DNA of 64,000 nucleotides. Source: Eurosta solidaginis. Lineage: Eukaryota; Arthropoda; Insecta; Diptera; Tephritidae. The notes under the pieces were generated by a model. The model was not told the DNA's origin and searched no databases. It saw only the letters and a list, made by a program, of their open reading frames with translations. The translations under genes were made by a program, and so were the position numbers. The stretch lies in assembly GCF_040869045.1 (NCBI RefSeq), contig NW_027136911.1, forward strand, positions 372,001-436,000, in the 5' to 3' direction. Shown piece by piece: positions 39,049-52,127 of this stretch (position 1 is the stretch's first letter; every line of letters starts with the position of its first letter).

Positions 39049-42000
39049 GCTTGGTTCAATATATATGGACACTTATCCCTTTTAGTCGGTTAACCCCACC
39101 CAGTATGACGTAGAAATTGAACCGTTAACGATAGAACCTTGGATCAGCTTGCGGATTAATATACACATAAAAACCTACCATCTGCAAAAATAAATTCGAT
39201 TCTATCTTGCTTGGTTCAATAGATATGTATACTTATCCCTTTTAGTCGGTTAACCCCACCCACTATAACGTAGAAATTGAACCGTTAACGATAGGAACTT
39301 AGGCCAGCTTGTGGATTAATATATACATAAAAACCTACCATCTGCAAAAATAAAATCGATTCTATCTTGCTTTGTTCAATAGATATGGACACTTATCCCT
39401 TTTATTCGGTTATTCCCACCCAGTATGACGTAAAAATCGAACCGTTAGCGATAGAACCTTGGAACAGCCTGTGGATTAATATACACATAAAAACCTACCA
39501 TCTGTAAAAATAAATTCGATTCTATCTTGCTTGGTTCAATAGATATGGACACTTATCCCTTTTAGTCGGTTAACCCCACCCAGTATGACGTAGAAATCGA
39601 ACCGTTAGCGATAGAACCTTGGGTCAGCCTGTGAATTAATATACACATAAAAACCTACCATCTGCAAAAATAAATTCGATTATATCTTGCTTGGTTCAAT
39701 AGATATGTATACTTATCCCTTTTAGTCGGTTAACCCCACCCACTATAAAGTAGAAATTGAACCGTTAACGATAGAAACTTAGGTCAGCTTGTGGATTAAT
39801 ATACACATAAAAACCTATCATCTGCAAAAATAAATTCGATTCTATCTTGCTTGGTTCAATAGATATGTATACTTATCCCTTTTAGTCGGTTAACCCCACC
39901 CACTATTACGTAGAAATTGAACCATTAAAGATAGAGCCTTGGATCAGCTTGTGGATTAATATACACATAAAAACCTACCATCTGCAAAAATAAATTCGAT
40001 TCTATCTTGCTTGGTTCAATAGATATGTATACTTGTCCCTTTTAGTCGGTTAACCCCACCCACTATAACGTAGAAATTGAACCGTTAACGATAGAAACTT
40101 AGGTCAGCATTTGAATTAATATACACATAAAAACCTACCATCTGCAAAAATAAAATCGATTCTATCTTGCTTGGTTCAATAGATATGGACACTTATCCCT
40201 TTTAGTCGGTTAACCGGACCCACTTTGACGTAGAAATTGAACCGTTAACGATAGGACCTTGGATCAGCTTGTGGATTAATATACACGTAAAAACCTATCA
40301 TCTGCAAAAAAAAAATCGATTCTATCTTGCTTGGTTCAATAGATATGGACACTTATCCCTTTTAGTCGGTTAACCCCACCCACAATAGATATGGACACTT
40401 ATCCCTTTTAGTCGGTTAACCCCATCCACTTTGACGTAGAAATTGAACCGTTAACGATAGAACCTTGGATCAGCCCGTGGATTAATATACACATAAAAAC
40501 CTATCATCTGCAAAAACAAAATCGATTCTATCTTGCTTGATTCAATAGATATGGACACTTATCCCTTTTAGTCGGTTAACCCCATCCACTTTGACGTAGA
40601 AATTGAACCGTTAAAGATAGAGCCTTGGATCAGCTTGTGGATTAATATACACATAAAAACCTACCATCTGCAAAAATATATTTGATTCTATCTTGCTTGG
40701 TTCAATAGATATGTATACTTATCCCTTTTAGTCGGTTAACCCCACCCACTATGACGTAGAAGAGATAGAGCCTTGGATCAGCTTGTGGATTAATATACGC
40801 ATAAAAACCTATCATCTGCAAAAACAAAATCGATTCTATCTTGCTTGATTCAATAGATATGGACACTTATCCCTTTTAGTCGGTTAACCCCACCCACTAT
40901 AACGTAGAAATTGAACCGTTAACAATAGAAACTTAGGTCAGCTTGTGGATTAATATACGCATAAAAACCTACCATCTGCAAAAATAAAATCGATTCTGTC
41001 TTGCTTGGTTCAATATATATGGACACTTATCCCTTTTAGTCGGTTAACCCCACCCAGTATGACGTAGAAATTGAACCGTTAACGATAGAACCTTGGATCA
41101 GCTTGTGGATTAATAAACACATAAAAACCTACCATCTGCAAAAATAAATTCGATTCTATCTTGCTTGGTTCAATAGATATGTATACTTATCCCTTTTTCC
41201 CACTATAACGTAGAAATTGAACCGTTAACGATAGAAACTTAAGCCAGCTTGTGGATTAATATACACATAAAAACCTACCATCTGCAAAAATAAAATCGAT
41301 TCTATCTTGCTTGGTTCAATAGATATGGACACTTGTTCCTTTTATTCGGTTATTCCCACCCAGTATGACGTAGAAATCGAACCGTTAGCGATAGAACCTT
41401 GGATCAGCTTGTGGATTAATATACACATAAAAACCTATCATCTGCAAAAATAAATTCGATTCTATCTTGCTTGGTTCAATTGATATGTATACTTATCCCT
41501 TTTAGTCGGTTAACCCCACCCACTATGACGTAGAAGAGATAGAGCCTTGGGTTGGCTTGCGGATTAATATACGCATAAAAACCTATCATCTGCAAAAACA
41601 AAATCGATTCTATCTTGCTTGGTTCAATAGATATGGACACTTATCCCTTTTAGTCGGTTAACCCCACCCAAAATAGATATGGACACTTATCTCTTTTAGT
41701 CGGTTAACCCCATCCACTTTGACGTAGAAATTGAACCGTTAACGATAGAACCTTGAATCAGCTTGTGGATTAATATACACATAAAAACCTATCATCTTCA
41801 AAAACAAAATCGATTCTATCTTGCTTGGTTCAATAGATATGGACGCTTATCCCTTTTAGTCGGTTAACCCCACCCACTTTGGCGTAGAAACTGAATCGTT
41901 AACGACAGAACCTTGGATCAGCTTGTGGATTAATATACACATAAAAAACTACCATCTGCAAAAATAAATTCGATTCTATCTTGCTTGGTTCAATAGATAT

Positions 42001-42302
42001 GTATACTTATCCCTTTTAGTCGGTTAACCCCACCCACTATAACGTAGAAATTGAACCGTTAACGATAGAAACTTAGGTCAGCTTTTGGATTAATATACAT
42101 ATAAAAACCTATCATCTGCAAAAATAAATTCGATTCTATCTTGCTTGGTTCAATAGATATGTATACTTATCCCTTTTAGTCGGTTAACCCCACCCACTAT
42201 TACGTAGAAATTGAACCATTAAAGATAGAGCCTTGGATCAGCTTGTGGATTAATATACACATAAAAACCTACCATCTGCAAAAATAAATTCGATTCTATC
42301 TT

Positions 42303-43847
42303 GCTTGGTTCAATAGATATGTATACTTGTCCCTTTTAGTCGGTTAACCCCATCCACTATAACGTAGAAATTGAACCGTTTACGATAGAAACTTAGGTCA
42401 GCATGTGAATTAATATACACATAAAAACCTACCATCTGCAAAAATAAAATCGATTCTATCTTGCTTGGTTCAATAGATATGGACACTTATCCCTTTTAGT
42501 CGGTTAACCCGACCCACTTTGACGTAGAAATTGAACCGTTAACGATAGAACCTTGGATCAGCTTGTGGATTAATATACACGTAAAAACCTATCATCTGCA
42601 AAAAAAAAATCGATTCTATCTTGCTTGGTTCAATAGATATGGACACTTATTCCTTTTAGTCGGTTAACCCCACCCACAATAGATATGGACACTTATTGTG
42701 GATTAATATACACATAAAAACCTATCATCTGCAAAAACAAAATCGATTCTATCTTGCTTGGTTCAATAGATATGGACACTTATCCCTTTTATTCGGTTAT
42801 TCCCACCCAGTATGACGTAGAAATCGAACCGTTAGCGGTAGAACCTTAGATCAGCCCGTGGATTAATATACACATAAAAACCTACCATCTGTAAAAATAA
42901 ATTCGATTCTATCTTCCTTGGTTCAATAGATATGGACACTTATCTCTTTTAGTCGGTTAACCCCACCCAGTATGACGTAGAATTCGAACGGTTAGCGATA
43001 GAACCTTGGATCAGCCTGTGAATTAATATACACATAAAAGCCTACCATCTGCAAAAATAAATTCGATTCTATCTTGCTTGGTTCAATAGATATGTATACT
43101 TGTCCCTTTTAGTCGGTTAACCCCATCCACTATAACGTAGAAATTGAACCGTTAACGATAGAAACTTAGGTCAGCATGTGAATTAATATACACATAAAAA
43201 CCTACCATCTGCAAAAATAAAATCGATTCTATCTTGCTTGGTTCAATAGATATGGACACTTATCCCTTTTAGTCGGTTAACCCGACCCACTTTGACGTAG
43301 AAATTGAACCGTTAACGATAGAACCTTGGATCAGCTTGTGGATTAATATACACGTAAAAACCTATCATCTGCAAAAAAAAATCGATTCTATCTTGCTTGG
43401 TTCAATAGATATGGACACTTATTCCTTTTAGTCGGTTAACCCCACCCACAATAGATATGGACACTTATTGTGGATTAATATACACATAAAAACCTATCAT
43501 CTGCAAAAACAAAATCGATTCTATCTTGCTTGGTTCAATAGATATGGACACTTATCCCTTTTATTCGGTTATTCCCACCCAGTATGACGTAGAAATCGAA
43601 CCGTTAGCGGTAGAACCTTAGATCAGCCTGTGGATTAATATACACATAAAAACCTACCATCTGTAAAAATAAATTCGATTCTATCTTGCTTGGTTCAATA
43701 GATATGGACACTTATCTCTTTTAGTCGGTTAACCCCACCCAGTATGACGTAGAATTCGAACGGTTAGCGATAGAACCTTGGATCAGCCTGTGAATTAATA
43801 TACACATAAAAGCCTACCATCTGCAAAAATAAATTCGATTCTATCTT
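42303..43847. repeat. 772-773-bp tandem duplication
   Basis: R-G-truncated H-D-E is present at 42303-43075 and again at 43076-43847. Shared marks are CCCATCCACTATAACG, CCCGACCCACTTTG, the truncation joint ACTTATTGTGG (42691 and 43463), and GAACGGTTAGCG in E. One A fewer in the second copy's A-run changes the spacing from 773 to 772. The homologous block at 51.3-52.1 kb has only one copy, so the duplication arose after the 9-kb blocks separated. Confidence 0.86.
42623..42755. repeat. Truncated composite monomer (133 bp)
   Basis: An H monomer whose second head runs CACTTAT straight into TGTGGATTAATATAC, removing 73 bases that include the whole variable middle. Copies of the same joint are at about 43463 and 51744. 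The joint is flanked by no obvious long homology (at most a T), so it looks like an end-joining or slippage deletion, not crossing-over between aligned monomers. Confidence 0.82.
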
Positions 43848-46800
43848 GCTTGGTTCAATAGATATGTATACTTATCCCTTTTAGTCGGTTAACCCCACCC
43901 ACTATAACGTAGAAATTGAACCGTTAACGATAGAAACTTAGGTCAGCCTGTGGATTAATATACGCATAAAAACCTACCATCAGCAAAAATAAAATCGATT
44001 CTATCTTGCTTGGTTCAATAGATATGGACACTTATCCCTTTTAGTCGGTTAACCCCACCCACTTTGACGTAGAAATTGAACCGTTAACGATAGAACCTTG
44101 GATCAGCTTGTGGATTAATATACACGTAAAAACCTATCATCTGCAAAAAAAATCGATTCTATCTTGCTTGGTTCAATAGATATGGACACTTATCCCTTTT
44201 AATCGGTTAACCCCACCCACAATAGATATGGACACTTATCCCTTTTAGTCGGTTAACCCCATCCACTTTGACGTAGAAATTGAACCGTTAACGATAGAAC
44301 CTTGGATCAGCTCGTGCATTAATATACACATAAAAACCTACCATCTGCAAAAATATATTTGATTCTATCTTGCTTGGTTCAATAGATATGTATACTTATC
44401 CCTTTTAGTCGGTTAACCCCACACACTATGACGTAGAAGAGATAGAGCCTTGGATCGGCTTGTGGATTAATATACGCATAAAAACCTATCATCTGCAAAA
44501 ACAAAATCGATTCTATCTTGCTTGGTTCAATAGATATGGACACTTATCCCTTTTAGTCGGTTAACCCCACCCACTTCGGCGTAGAAATTGAATCGTTAAC
44601 GATAGAACCTTGGATCAGCTTGTGGATTAATATACACATAAAAACCTATCATCTGCAAAAAAAAAATCGATTCTATCTTGCTTGGTTCAATAGATATGGA
44701 CACTTATCTCTTTTAGTCGGTTAACCCCATCCACTTTGACGTAGAAATTAAACCGTAAACGATAGAACCTTGTATTAGCTTGTGGATTAATATACACATA
44801 AAAACCTACCATCTGCAAAAATAAATTCGATTCTATCTTGCTTGGTTCAATAGATATGTATACTTATCCCTTTTAGTCGGTTAACCCCACCCACTATAAC
44901 GTAGAAATTGAACCGTTAACGATGGAAACTTAGGTCAGCTTGTGGATTAATATACACATAGAAACCTATCATCTGCAAAAATAAATTCGATTCTATCTTG
45001 CTTGGTTCAATAGATATGATACTTATCCCTTTTCGTCGGTTAACCCCACCCACTATAACGTAGAAATTGAACCGTTAACTATAGAAACTTAAGTCAGCTT
45101 GTGGATTAATATACACATAAAAACCTATCATCTGCAAAAACAAAATCGATTCTATCTTGCTTGGTTCAATAGATATGGACACTTATCCCTTTTATTCGGT
45201 TATTCCCACCCAGTATGACCTAGAAATCGAACCGTTAGCGGTAGAACCTTAGATCAGCCTGTGGATTAATATACACATAAAAACCTACCATCTGTAAAAA
45301 TAAATTCGATTCTATCTTGCTTGGTTCAATAGATATGGACACTTATCCCTTTTAGTCGGTTAACCCCACCCAGTATGACGTAGAATTCGAACCGTTAGCG
45401 ATAGAACCTTGGATCAGCCTGTGAATTAATATACACATAAAAGCCTACCATCTGCAAAAATAAATTCGATTCTATCTTGCTTGGTTCAATAGATATGTAT
45501 ACTTATCCCTTTTAGTCGGTTAACCCCACCCACTATAACGTAGAAATTGAACCGTTAACGATAGAAACTTAGGTCAGCTTGTGGATTAATATACGCATAA
45601 AAACCTACCATCAGCAAAAATAAAATCGATTCTATCTTGCTTGGTTCAATAGATATGGACACTTATCCCTTTTAGTCGGTTAACCCCACCCACTTTGACG
45701 TAGAAATTGAACCGTTAACGATAGAACCTTGGATCAGCTTGTGGATTAATATACACGTAAAAACCTATCATCTGCAAAAAAAATCGATTCTATCTTGCTT
45801 GGTTCAATAGATATGGACACTTATCCCTTTTAATCGGTTAACCCCACCCACAATAGATATGGACACTTATCCCTTTTAGTCGGTTAACCCCATCCACTTT
45901 GACGTAGAAATTGAACCGTTAACGATAGAACCTTGGATCAGCTCGTGCATTAATATACACATAAAAACCTACCATCTGCAAAAATATATTTGATTCTATC
46001 TTGCTTGGTTCAATAGATATGTATACTTATCCCTTTTAGTCGGTTAACCCCACACACTATGACGTAGAAGAGATAGAGCCTTGGATCGGCTTGTGGATTA
46101 ATATACGCATAAAAACCTATCATCTGCAAAAACAAAATCGATTCTATCTTGCTTGGTTCAATAGATATGGACACTTATCCCTTTTAGTCGGTTAACCCCA
46201 CCCACTTCGGCGTAGAAATTGAATCGTTAACGATAGAACCTTGGATCAGCTTGTGGATTAATATACACATAAAAACCTATCATCTGCAAAAAAAAAATCG
46301 ATTCTATCTTGCTTGGTTCAATAGATATGGACACTTATCTCTTTTAGTCGGTTAACCCCATCCACTTTGACGTAGAAATTAAACCGTAAACGATAGAACC
46401 TTGTATTAGCTTGTGGATTAATATACACATAAAAACCTACCATCTGCAAAAATAAATTCGATTCTATCTTGCTTGGTTCAATAGATATGTATACTTATCC
46501 CTTTTAGTCGGTTAACCCCACCCACTATAACGTAGAAATTGAACCGTTAACGATGGAAACTTAGGTCAGCTTGTGGATTAATATACACATAGAAACCTAT
46601 CATCTGCAAAAATAAATTCGATTCTATCTTGCTTGGTTCAATAGATATGATACTTATCCCTTTTCGTCGGTTAACCCCACCCACTATAACGTAGAAATTG
46701 AACCGTTAACTATAGAAACTTAAGTCAGCTTGTGGATTAATATACACATAAAAACCTATCATCTGCAAAAACAAAATCGATTCTATCTTGCTTGGTTCAA

Positions 46801-47223
46801 TAGATATGGACACTTATCCCTTTTATTCGGTTATTCCCACCCAGTATGACCTAGAAATCGAACCGTTAGCGGTAGAACCTTAGATCAGCCTGTGGATTAA
46901 TATACACATAAAAACCTACCATCTGTAAAAATAAATTCGATTCTATCTTGCTTGGTTCAATAGATATGGACACTTATCCCTTTTAGTCGGTTAACCCCAC
47001 CCAGTATGACGTAGAATTCGAACCGTTAGCGATAGAACCTTGGATCAGCCTGTGAATTAATATACACATAAAAGCCTACCATCTGCAAAAATAAATTCGA
47101 TTCTATCTTGCTTGGTTCAATAGATATGTATACTTATCCCTTTTAGTCGGTTAACCCCACCCACTATAACGTAGAAATTGAACCGTTAACGATAGAAACT
47201 TAGGTCAGCTTGTGGATTAATAT
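43762..47223. repeat. 1,631-bp tandem duplication
   Basis: Homology at a fixed offset of 1,631 covers 43762-45592 with 45393-47223. Shared private marks are TTTTCGTCGG (45030 and 46661), CAGTATGACCTAG (45211 and 46842), TTTTAATCGG, and ACTATAGAAACTTAAG. The unit is about ten monomers: F G H/J J T A B C D E. The A monomers at 44680 and 46311 are its clearest anchors. I see one base difference, CAGCCTG at 43946 against CAGCTTG. Confidence 0.86.
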
Positions 47224-50200
47224 ACACATAAAAACCTACCATCAGCAAAAATAAAATCGATTCTATCTTGCTTGGTTCAATAGATATGGACACTTATCCC
47301 TTTTAGTCGGTTAACCCCACCCACTTTGACGTAGAAATTGAACCGTTAACGATAGAACCTTGGATCAGCTTGTGGATTAATATACACGTAAAAACCTATC
47401 ATCTGCAAAAAAAAATCAATTCTATCTTGCTTGGTTCAATAGATATGGACACTTATCCCTTTTAGTTGGTTAACCCCACCCACAATAGATATGGACACTT
47501 ATCCCTTTTAGTCGGTTAACCCCATCCACTTTGACGTAGAAATTGAACCGTTAACGATAGAACCTTGGATCAGCTCGTGCATTAATATACACATAAAAAC
47601 CTATCATCTGCAAAAACAAAATCGATTCTATCTTGCTTGATTCAATAGATATGGACACTTATCCCTTTTAGCCGGTTCACCCCATCCACTTTGACGTAGA
47701 AATTGAACCGTTAAAGATAGAGCCTTGGATCAGCTTGTGGATTAATATACACATAAAAACCTACCATCTGCAAAAATATATTTGATTCTATCTTGCTTGG
47801 TTCAATAGATATGTATACTTATCCCTTTTAGTCGGTTAACCCCACACACTATGCCGTAGAAGAGATAGAGCCTTGGATCGGCTTGTGGATTAATATACGC
47901 ATAAAAACCTATCATCTGCAAAAACAAAATCGATTCTATCTTGCTTGGTTCAATAGATATGGACACTTATCCCTTTTAGTCGGTTAACCCCACCCACTAT
48001 AACGTAGAAATTGAACCGTTAACAATAGAAACTTAGGTCAGCTTGTGGATTAATATACACATAAAAACCTACCATCTGCAAAAATAAAATCGATTCTGTC
48101 TTGCTTGGTTCAATATATATGGACACTTATCCCTTTTAGTCGGTTAACCCCACCCAGTATGACGTAGAAATTGAACTGTTAACGATAGAACCTTGGATCA
48201 GCTTGCGGATTAATATACACATAAAAACCTACCATCTGCAAAAATAAATTCGATTCTATCTTGCTTGGTTCAATAGATATGTATAGTTATCCCTTTTAGT
48301 CGGTTAACCCCACCCATTATAACGTAGAAATTGAACCGTTAACGATAGGAACTTAGGCCAGCTTGTGGATTAATATATACATAAAAACCTACCATCTGCA
48401 AAAATAAAATCGATTCTGTCTTGCTTTGTTCAATAGATATGGACACTTATCCCTTTTATTCGGTTATTCCCACCCAGTATGACGTAAAAATCGAACCGTT
48501 AGCGATAGAACCTTGGAACAGCCTGTGGATTAATATACACATAAAAACCTACCACCTGTAAAAATAAATTCGATTCTATCTTGCTTGGTTCAATAGATAT
48601 GGACACTTATCCCTTTTAGTCGGTTAACCCCACCCAGTATGACGTAGAAATCGAACCGTTAGCGATAGAACCTTGGATCAGCCTGTGAATTAATATACAC
48701 ATAAAAACCTACCATCTGCAAAAATAAATTCGATTATATCTTGCTTGGTTCAATAGATATGTATACTTATCCCTTTTAGTCGGTTAACCCCACCCACTAT
48801 AAAGTAGAAATTGAACCGTTAACGATAGAAACTTTGGTCAGCTTGTGGATTAATATACACATAAAAACCTATCATCTGCAAAAATAAATTCGATTCTATC
48901 TTGCTTGGTTCAATAGATATGTATACTTATCCCTTTTAGTCGGTTAACCCCACCCACTATTACGTAGAAATTGAACCATTAAAGATAGAGCCTTGGATCA
49001 GCTTGTGGATTAATATACACATAAAAACCTACCATCTGCAAAAATAAATTCGATTCTATCTTGCTTGGTTCAATAGATATGTATACTTGTCCCTTTTAGT
49101 CGGTTAACCCCACCCACTATAACGTAGAAATTGAACCGTTAACGATAGAAACTTAGGTCAGCATGTGAATTAATGTACACATAAAAACCTACCATCTGCA
49201 AAAATAAAATCGATTCTATCTTGCTTGGTTCAATAGATATGGACACTTATCCCTTTTAGTCGGTTAACCCGACCCACTTTGACGTAGAAATTGAACCGTT
49301 AACGATAGAACCTTGGATCAGCTTGTGGATTAATATACACGTAAAAACCTATCATCTGCAAAAAAAAAATCGATTCTATCTTGCTTGGTTCAATAGATAT
49401 GGACACTTATCCATTTTAGTCGGTTAACCCCACCCACAATAGATATGGAAACTTATCCCTTTTAGTCGGTTAACCCCATCCACTTTGACGTAGAAATTGA
49501 ACCTTTAACGATAGAACCTTGGATCAGCTCGTGGATTAATATACACATAAAAACCTATCATCTGCAAAAACAAAATCGATTCTATCTTGCTTGATTCAAT
49601 AGATATGGACACTTATCCCTTTTAGTCGGTTAACCCCATCCACTTTAACGTTGAAATTGAACCGTTAAAGATAGAGCCTTGGATCAGCTTGTGGATTAAT
49701 ATACACATAAAAACCTACCATCTGCAAAAATATATTTGATTCTATCTTGCTTGGTTCAATAGATATGTATACTTATCCCTTTTAGTCGGTTAACCCCACC
49801 CACTATGACGTAGAAGAGATAGAGCCTTGGATCGGCTTGTGGATTAATATACGCATAAAAACCTATCATCTGCAAAAACAAAATCGATTCTATCTTGCTT
49901 GATTCAATAGATATGGACACTTATCCCTTTTAGTCGGTTAACCCCACCCACTATAACGTAGAAATTGAACCGTTAACAATAGAAACTTAGGTCAGCTTGT
50001 GGATTAATATACACATAAAAACCTACCATCTGCAAAAATAAATTCGATTCTATCTTACTTGGTTCAATAGATATGTATACTTATCCCTTTTTCCCACTAT
50101 AACGTAGAAATTGAACCGTTAACGATAGAAACTTAAGCCAGCTTGTGGATTAATATACACATAAAAACCTACCATCTGCAAAAATAAAATCGATTCTATC

Positions 50201-52127
50201 TTGCTTGGTTCAATAGATATGGACACTTGTCCCTTTTATTCGGTTATTCCCACCCAGTATGACGAAGAAATCGAACCGTTAGCGATAGAACCTTGGATCA
50301 GCCTGTGGATTAATATACAAATAAAAACCTACCATCTGCAAAAATAAATTCGATTCTATCTTGCTTGGTTCAATAGATATGTATACTTATCCCTTTTAGT
50401 CGGTTAACCCCACCCACTATAACGTAGAAATTGAACCGTTAACGATAGAAACTTAGGTCAGCTTGTGGATTAATATACACATAAAAACCTATCATCTGCA
50501 AAAATAAATTCGATTCTATCTTGCTTGGTTCAATTGATATGTATACTTATCCCTTTTAGTCGGTTAACCCCACCCACTATGACGTAGAAGAGATAGAGCC
50601 TTGGGTTGGCTTGCGGATTAATATACGCATAAAAACCTATCATCTGCAAAAACAAAATCGATTCTATCTTGCTTGGTTCAATAGATATGGACACTTATCC
50701 CTTTTAGTCGGTTAACCCCACCCAAAATAGATATGGACACTTATCTCTTTTAGTCGGTTAACCCCATCCACTTTGACGTAGAAATTGAACCGTTAACGAT
50801 AGAACCTTGAATCAGCTTGTGGATTAATATACACATAAAAACCTATCATCTTCAAAAACAAAATCGATTCTATCTTGCTTGGTTCAATAGATATGGACGC
50901 TTATCCCTTTTAGTCGGTTAACCCCACCCACTTTGGCGTAGAAACTGAATCGTTAACGACAGAACCTTGTGTCAGCTTGTGGATTAATATACACATAAAA
51001 AACTACCATCTGCAAAAATAAATTCGATTCTATCTTGCTTGGTTCAATAGATATGTATACTTATCCCTTTTAGTCGGTTAACCCCACCCACTATAACGTA
51101 GAAATTGAACCGTTAACGATAGAAACTTAGGTCAGCTTGTGGATTAATATACACGTAAAAACCTATCATCTGCAAAAATAAATTCGATTCTATCTTGCTT
51201 GGTTCAATAGATATGTATACTTATCCCTTTTAGTCGGTTAACCCCACCCACTATTACGTAGAAATTGAACCATTAAAGATAGAGCCTTGGATCAGCTTGT
51301 GGATTAATATACACATAAAAACCTACCATCTGCAAACATAAATTCGATTCTATCTTGCTTGGTTCAATAGATATGTATACTTGTCCCTTTTAGTCGGTTA
51401 ACCCCATCCACTATAACGTAGAAATTGAACCGTTAACGATAGAAACTTAGGTCAGCATGTGAATTAATATACACATAAAAACCTACCATCTGCAAAAATA
51501 AAATCGATTCTATCTTGCTTGGTTCAATAGATATGGACACTTATCCCTTTTAGTCGGTTAACCCGACCCACTTTGACGTAGAAATTGAACCGTTAACGAT
51601 AGAACCTTGGATCAGCTTGTGGATTAATATACACGTAAAAACCTATCATCTGCAAAAAAAAAATCGATTCTATCTTGCTTGGTTCAATAGATATGGACAC
51701 TTATTCCTTTTAGTCGGTTAACCCCACCCACAATAGATATGGACACTTATTGTGGATTAATATACACATAAAAACCTATCATCTGCAAAAACAAAATCGA
51801 TTCTATCTTGCTTGGTTCAATAGATATGGACACTTATCCCTTTTATTCGGTTATTCCCACCCAGTATGACGTAGAAATCGAACCGTTAGCGGTAGAACCT
51901 TAGATCAGCCTGTGGATTAATATACACATAAAAACCTACCATCTGTAAAAATAAATTCGTTTCTATCTTGCTTGGTTCAATAGATATGGACACTTATCTC
52001 TTTTAGTCGGTTAACCCCACCCAGTATGACGTAGAATTCGAACCGTTAGCGATAGAACCTTGGATCAGCCTGTGAATTAATATACACATAAAAGCCTACC
52101 ATCTGCAAAAATAAATTCGATTCTATC
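46311..52127. repeat. ~9-kb-spaced block, copy 2
   Basis: The partner of 37416-43075. It keeps separate J and K monomers (47795 onward) where the other copy has a fusion. Near 50.0 kb it goes from K directly to a shortened CCCTTTTTCCCAC monomer, apparently lacking the L present near 41.0 kb, with a compensating extra monomer near 50.35-50.5 kb. All sequence is satellite. Confidence 0.83.

Larger units (their letters stand above)
37416..43075. repeat. ~9-kb-spaced block, copy 1
   Basis: Begins with A at 37416 and matches 46311 onward. The offset is 8,894-8,895 up to the J/K hybrid at 38901 (for example GTTCACCCCA at 38781 and 47675) and 9,053-9,054 after it (TTCAATTGATATG near 41478 and 50532; GGACGCTTAT at 41841 and 50895; ACTTATTGTGG at 42691 and 51744). 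The 160-base step is exactly one monomer lost in this copy, where J and K fused. The 3' half is rich in private variants such as CACCCAAAATAG and GTTGGCTTGCGG. Confidence 0.85.
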
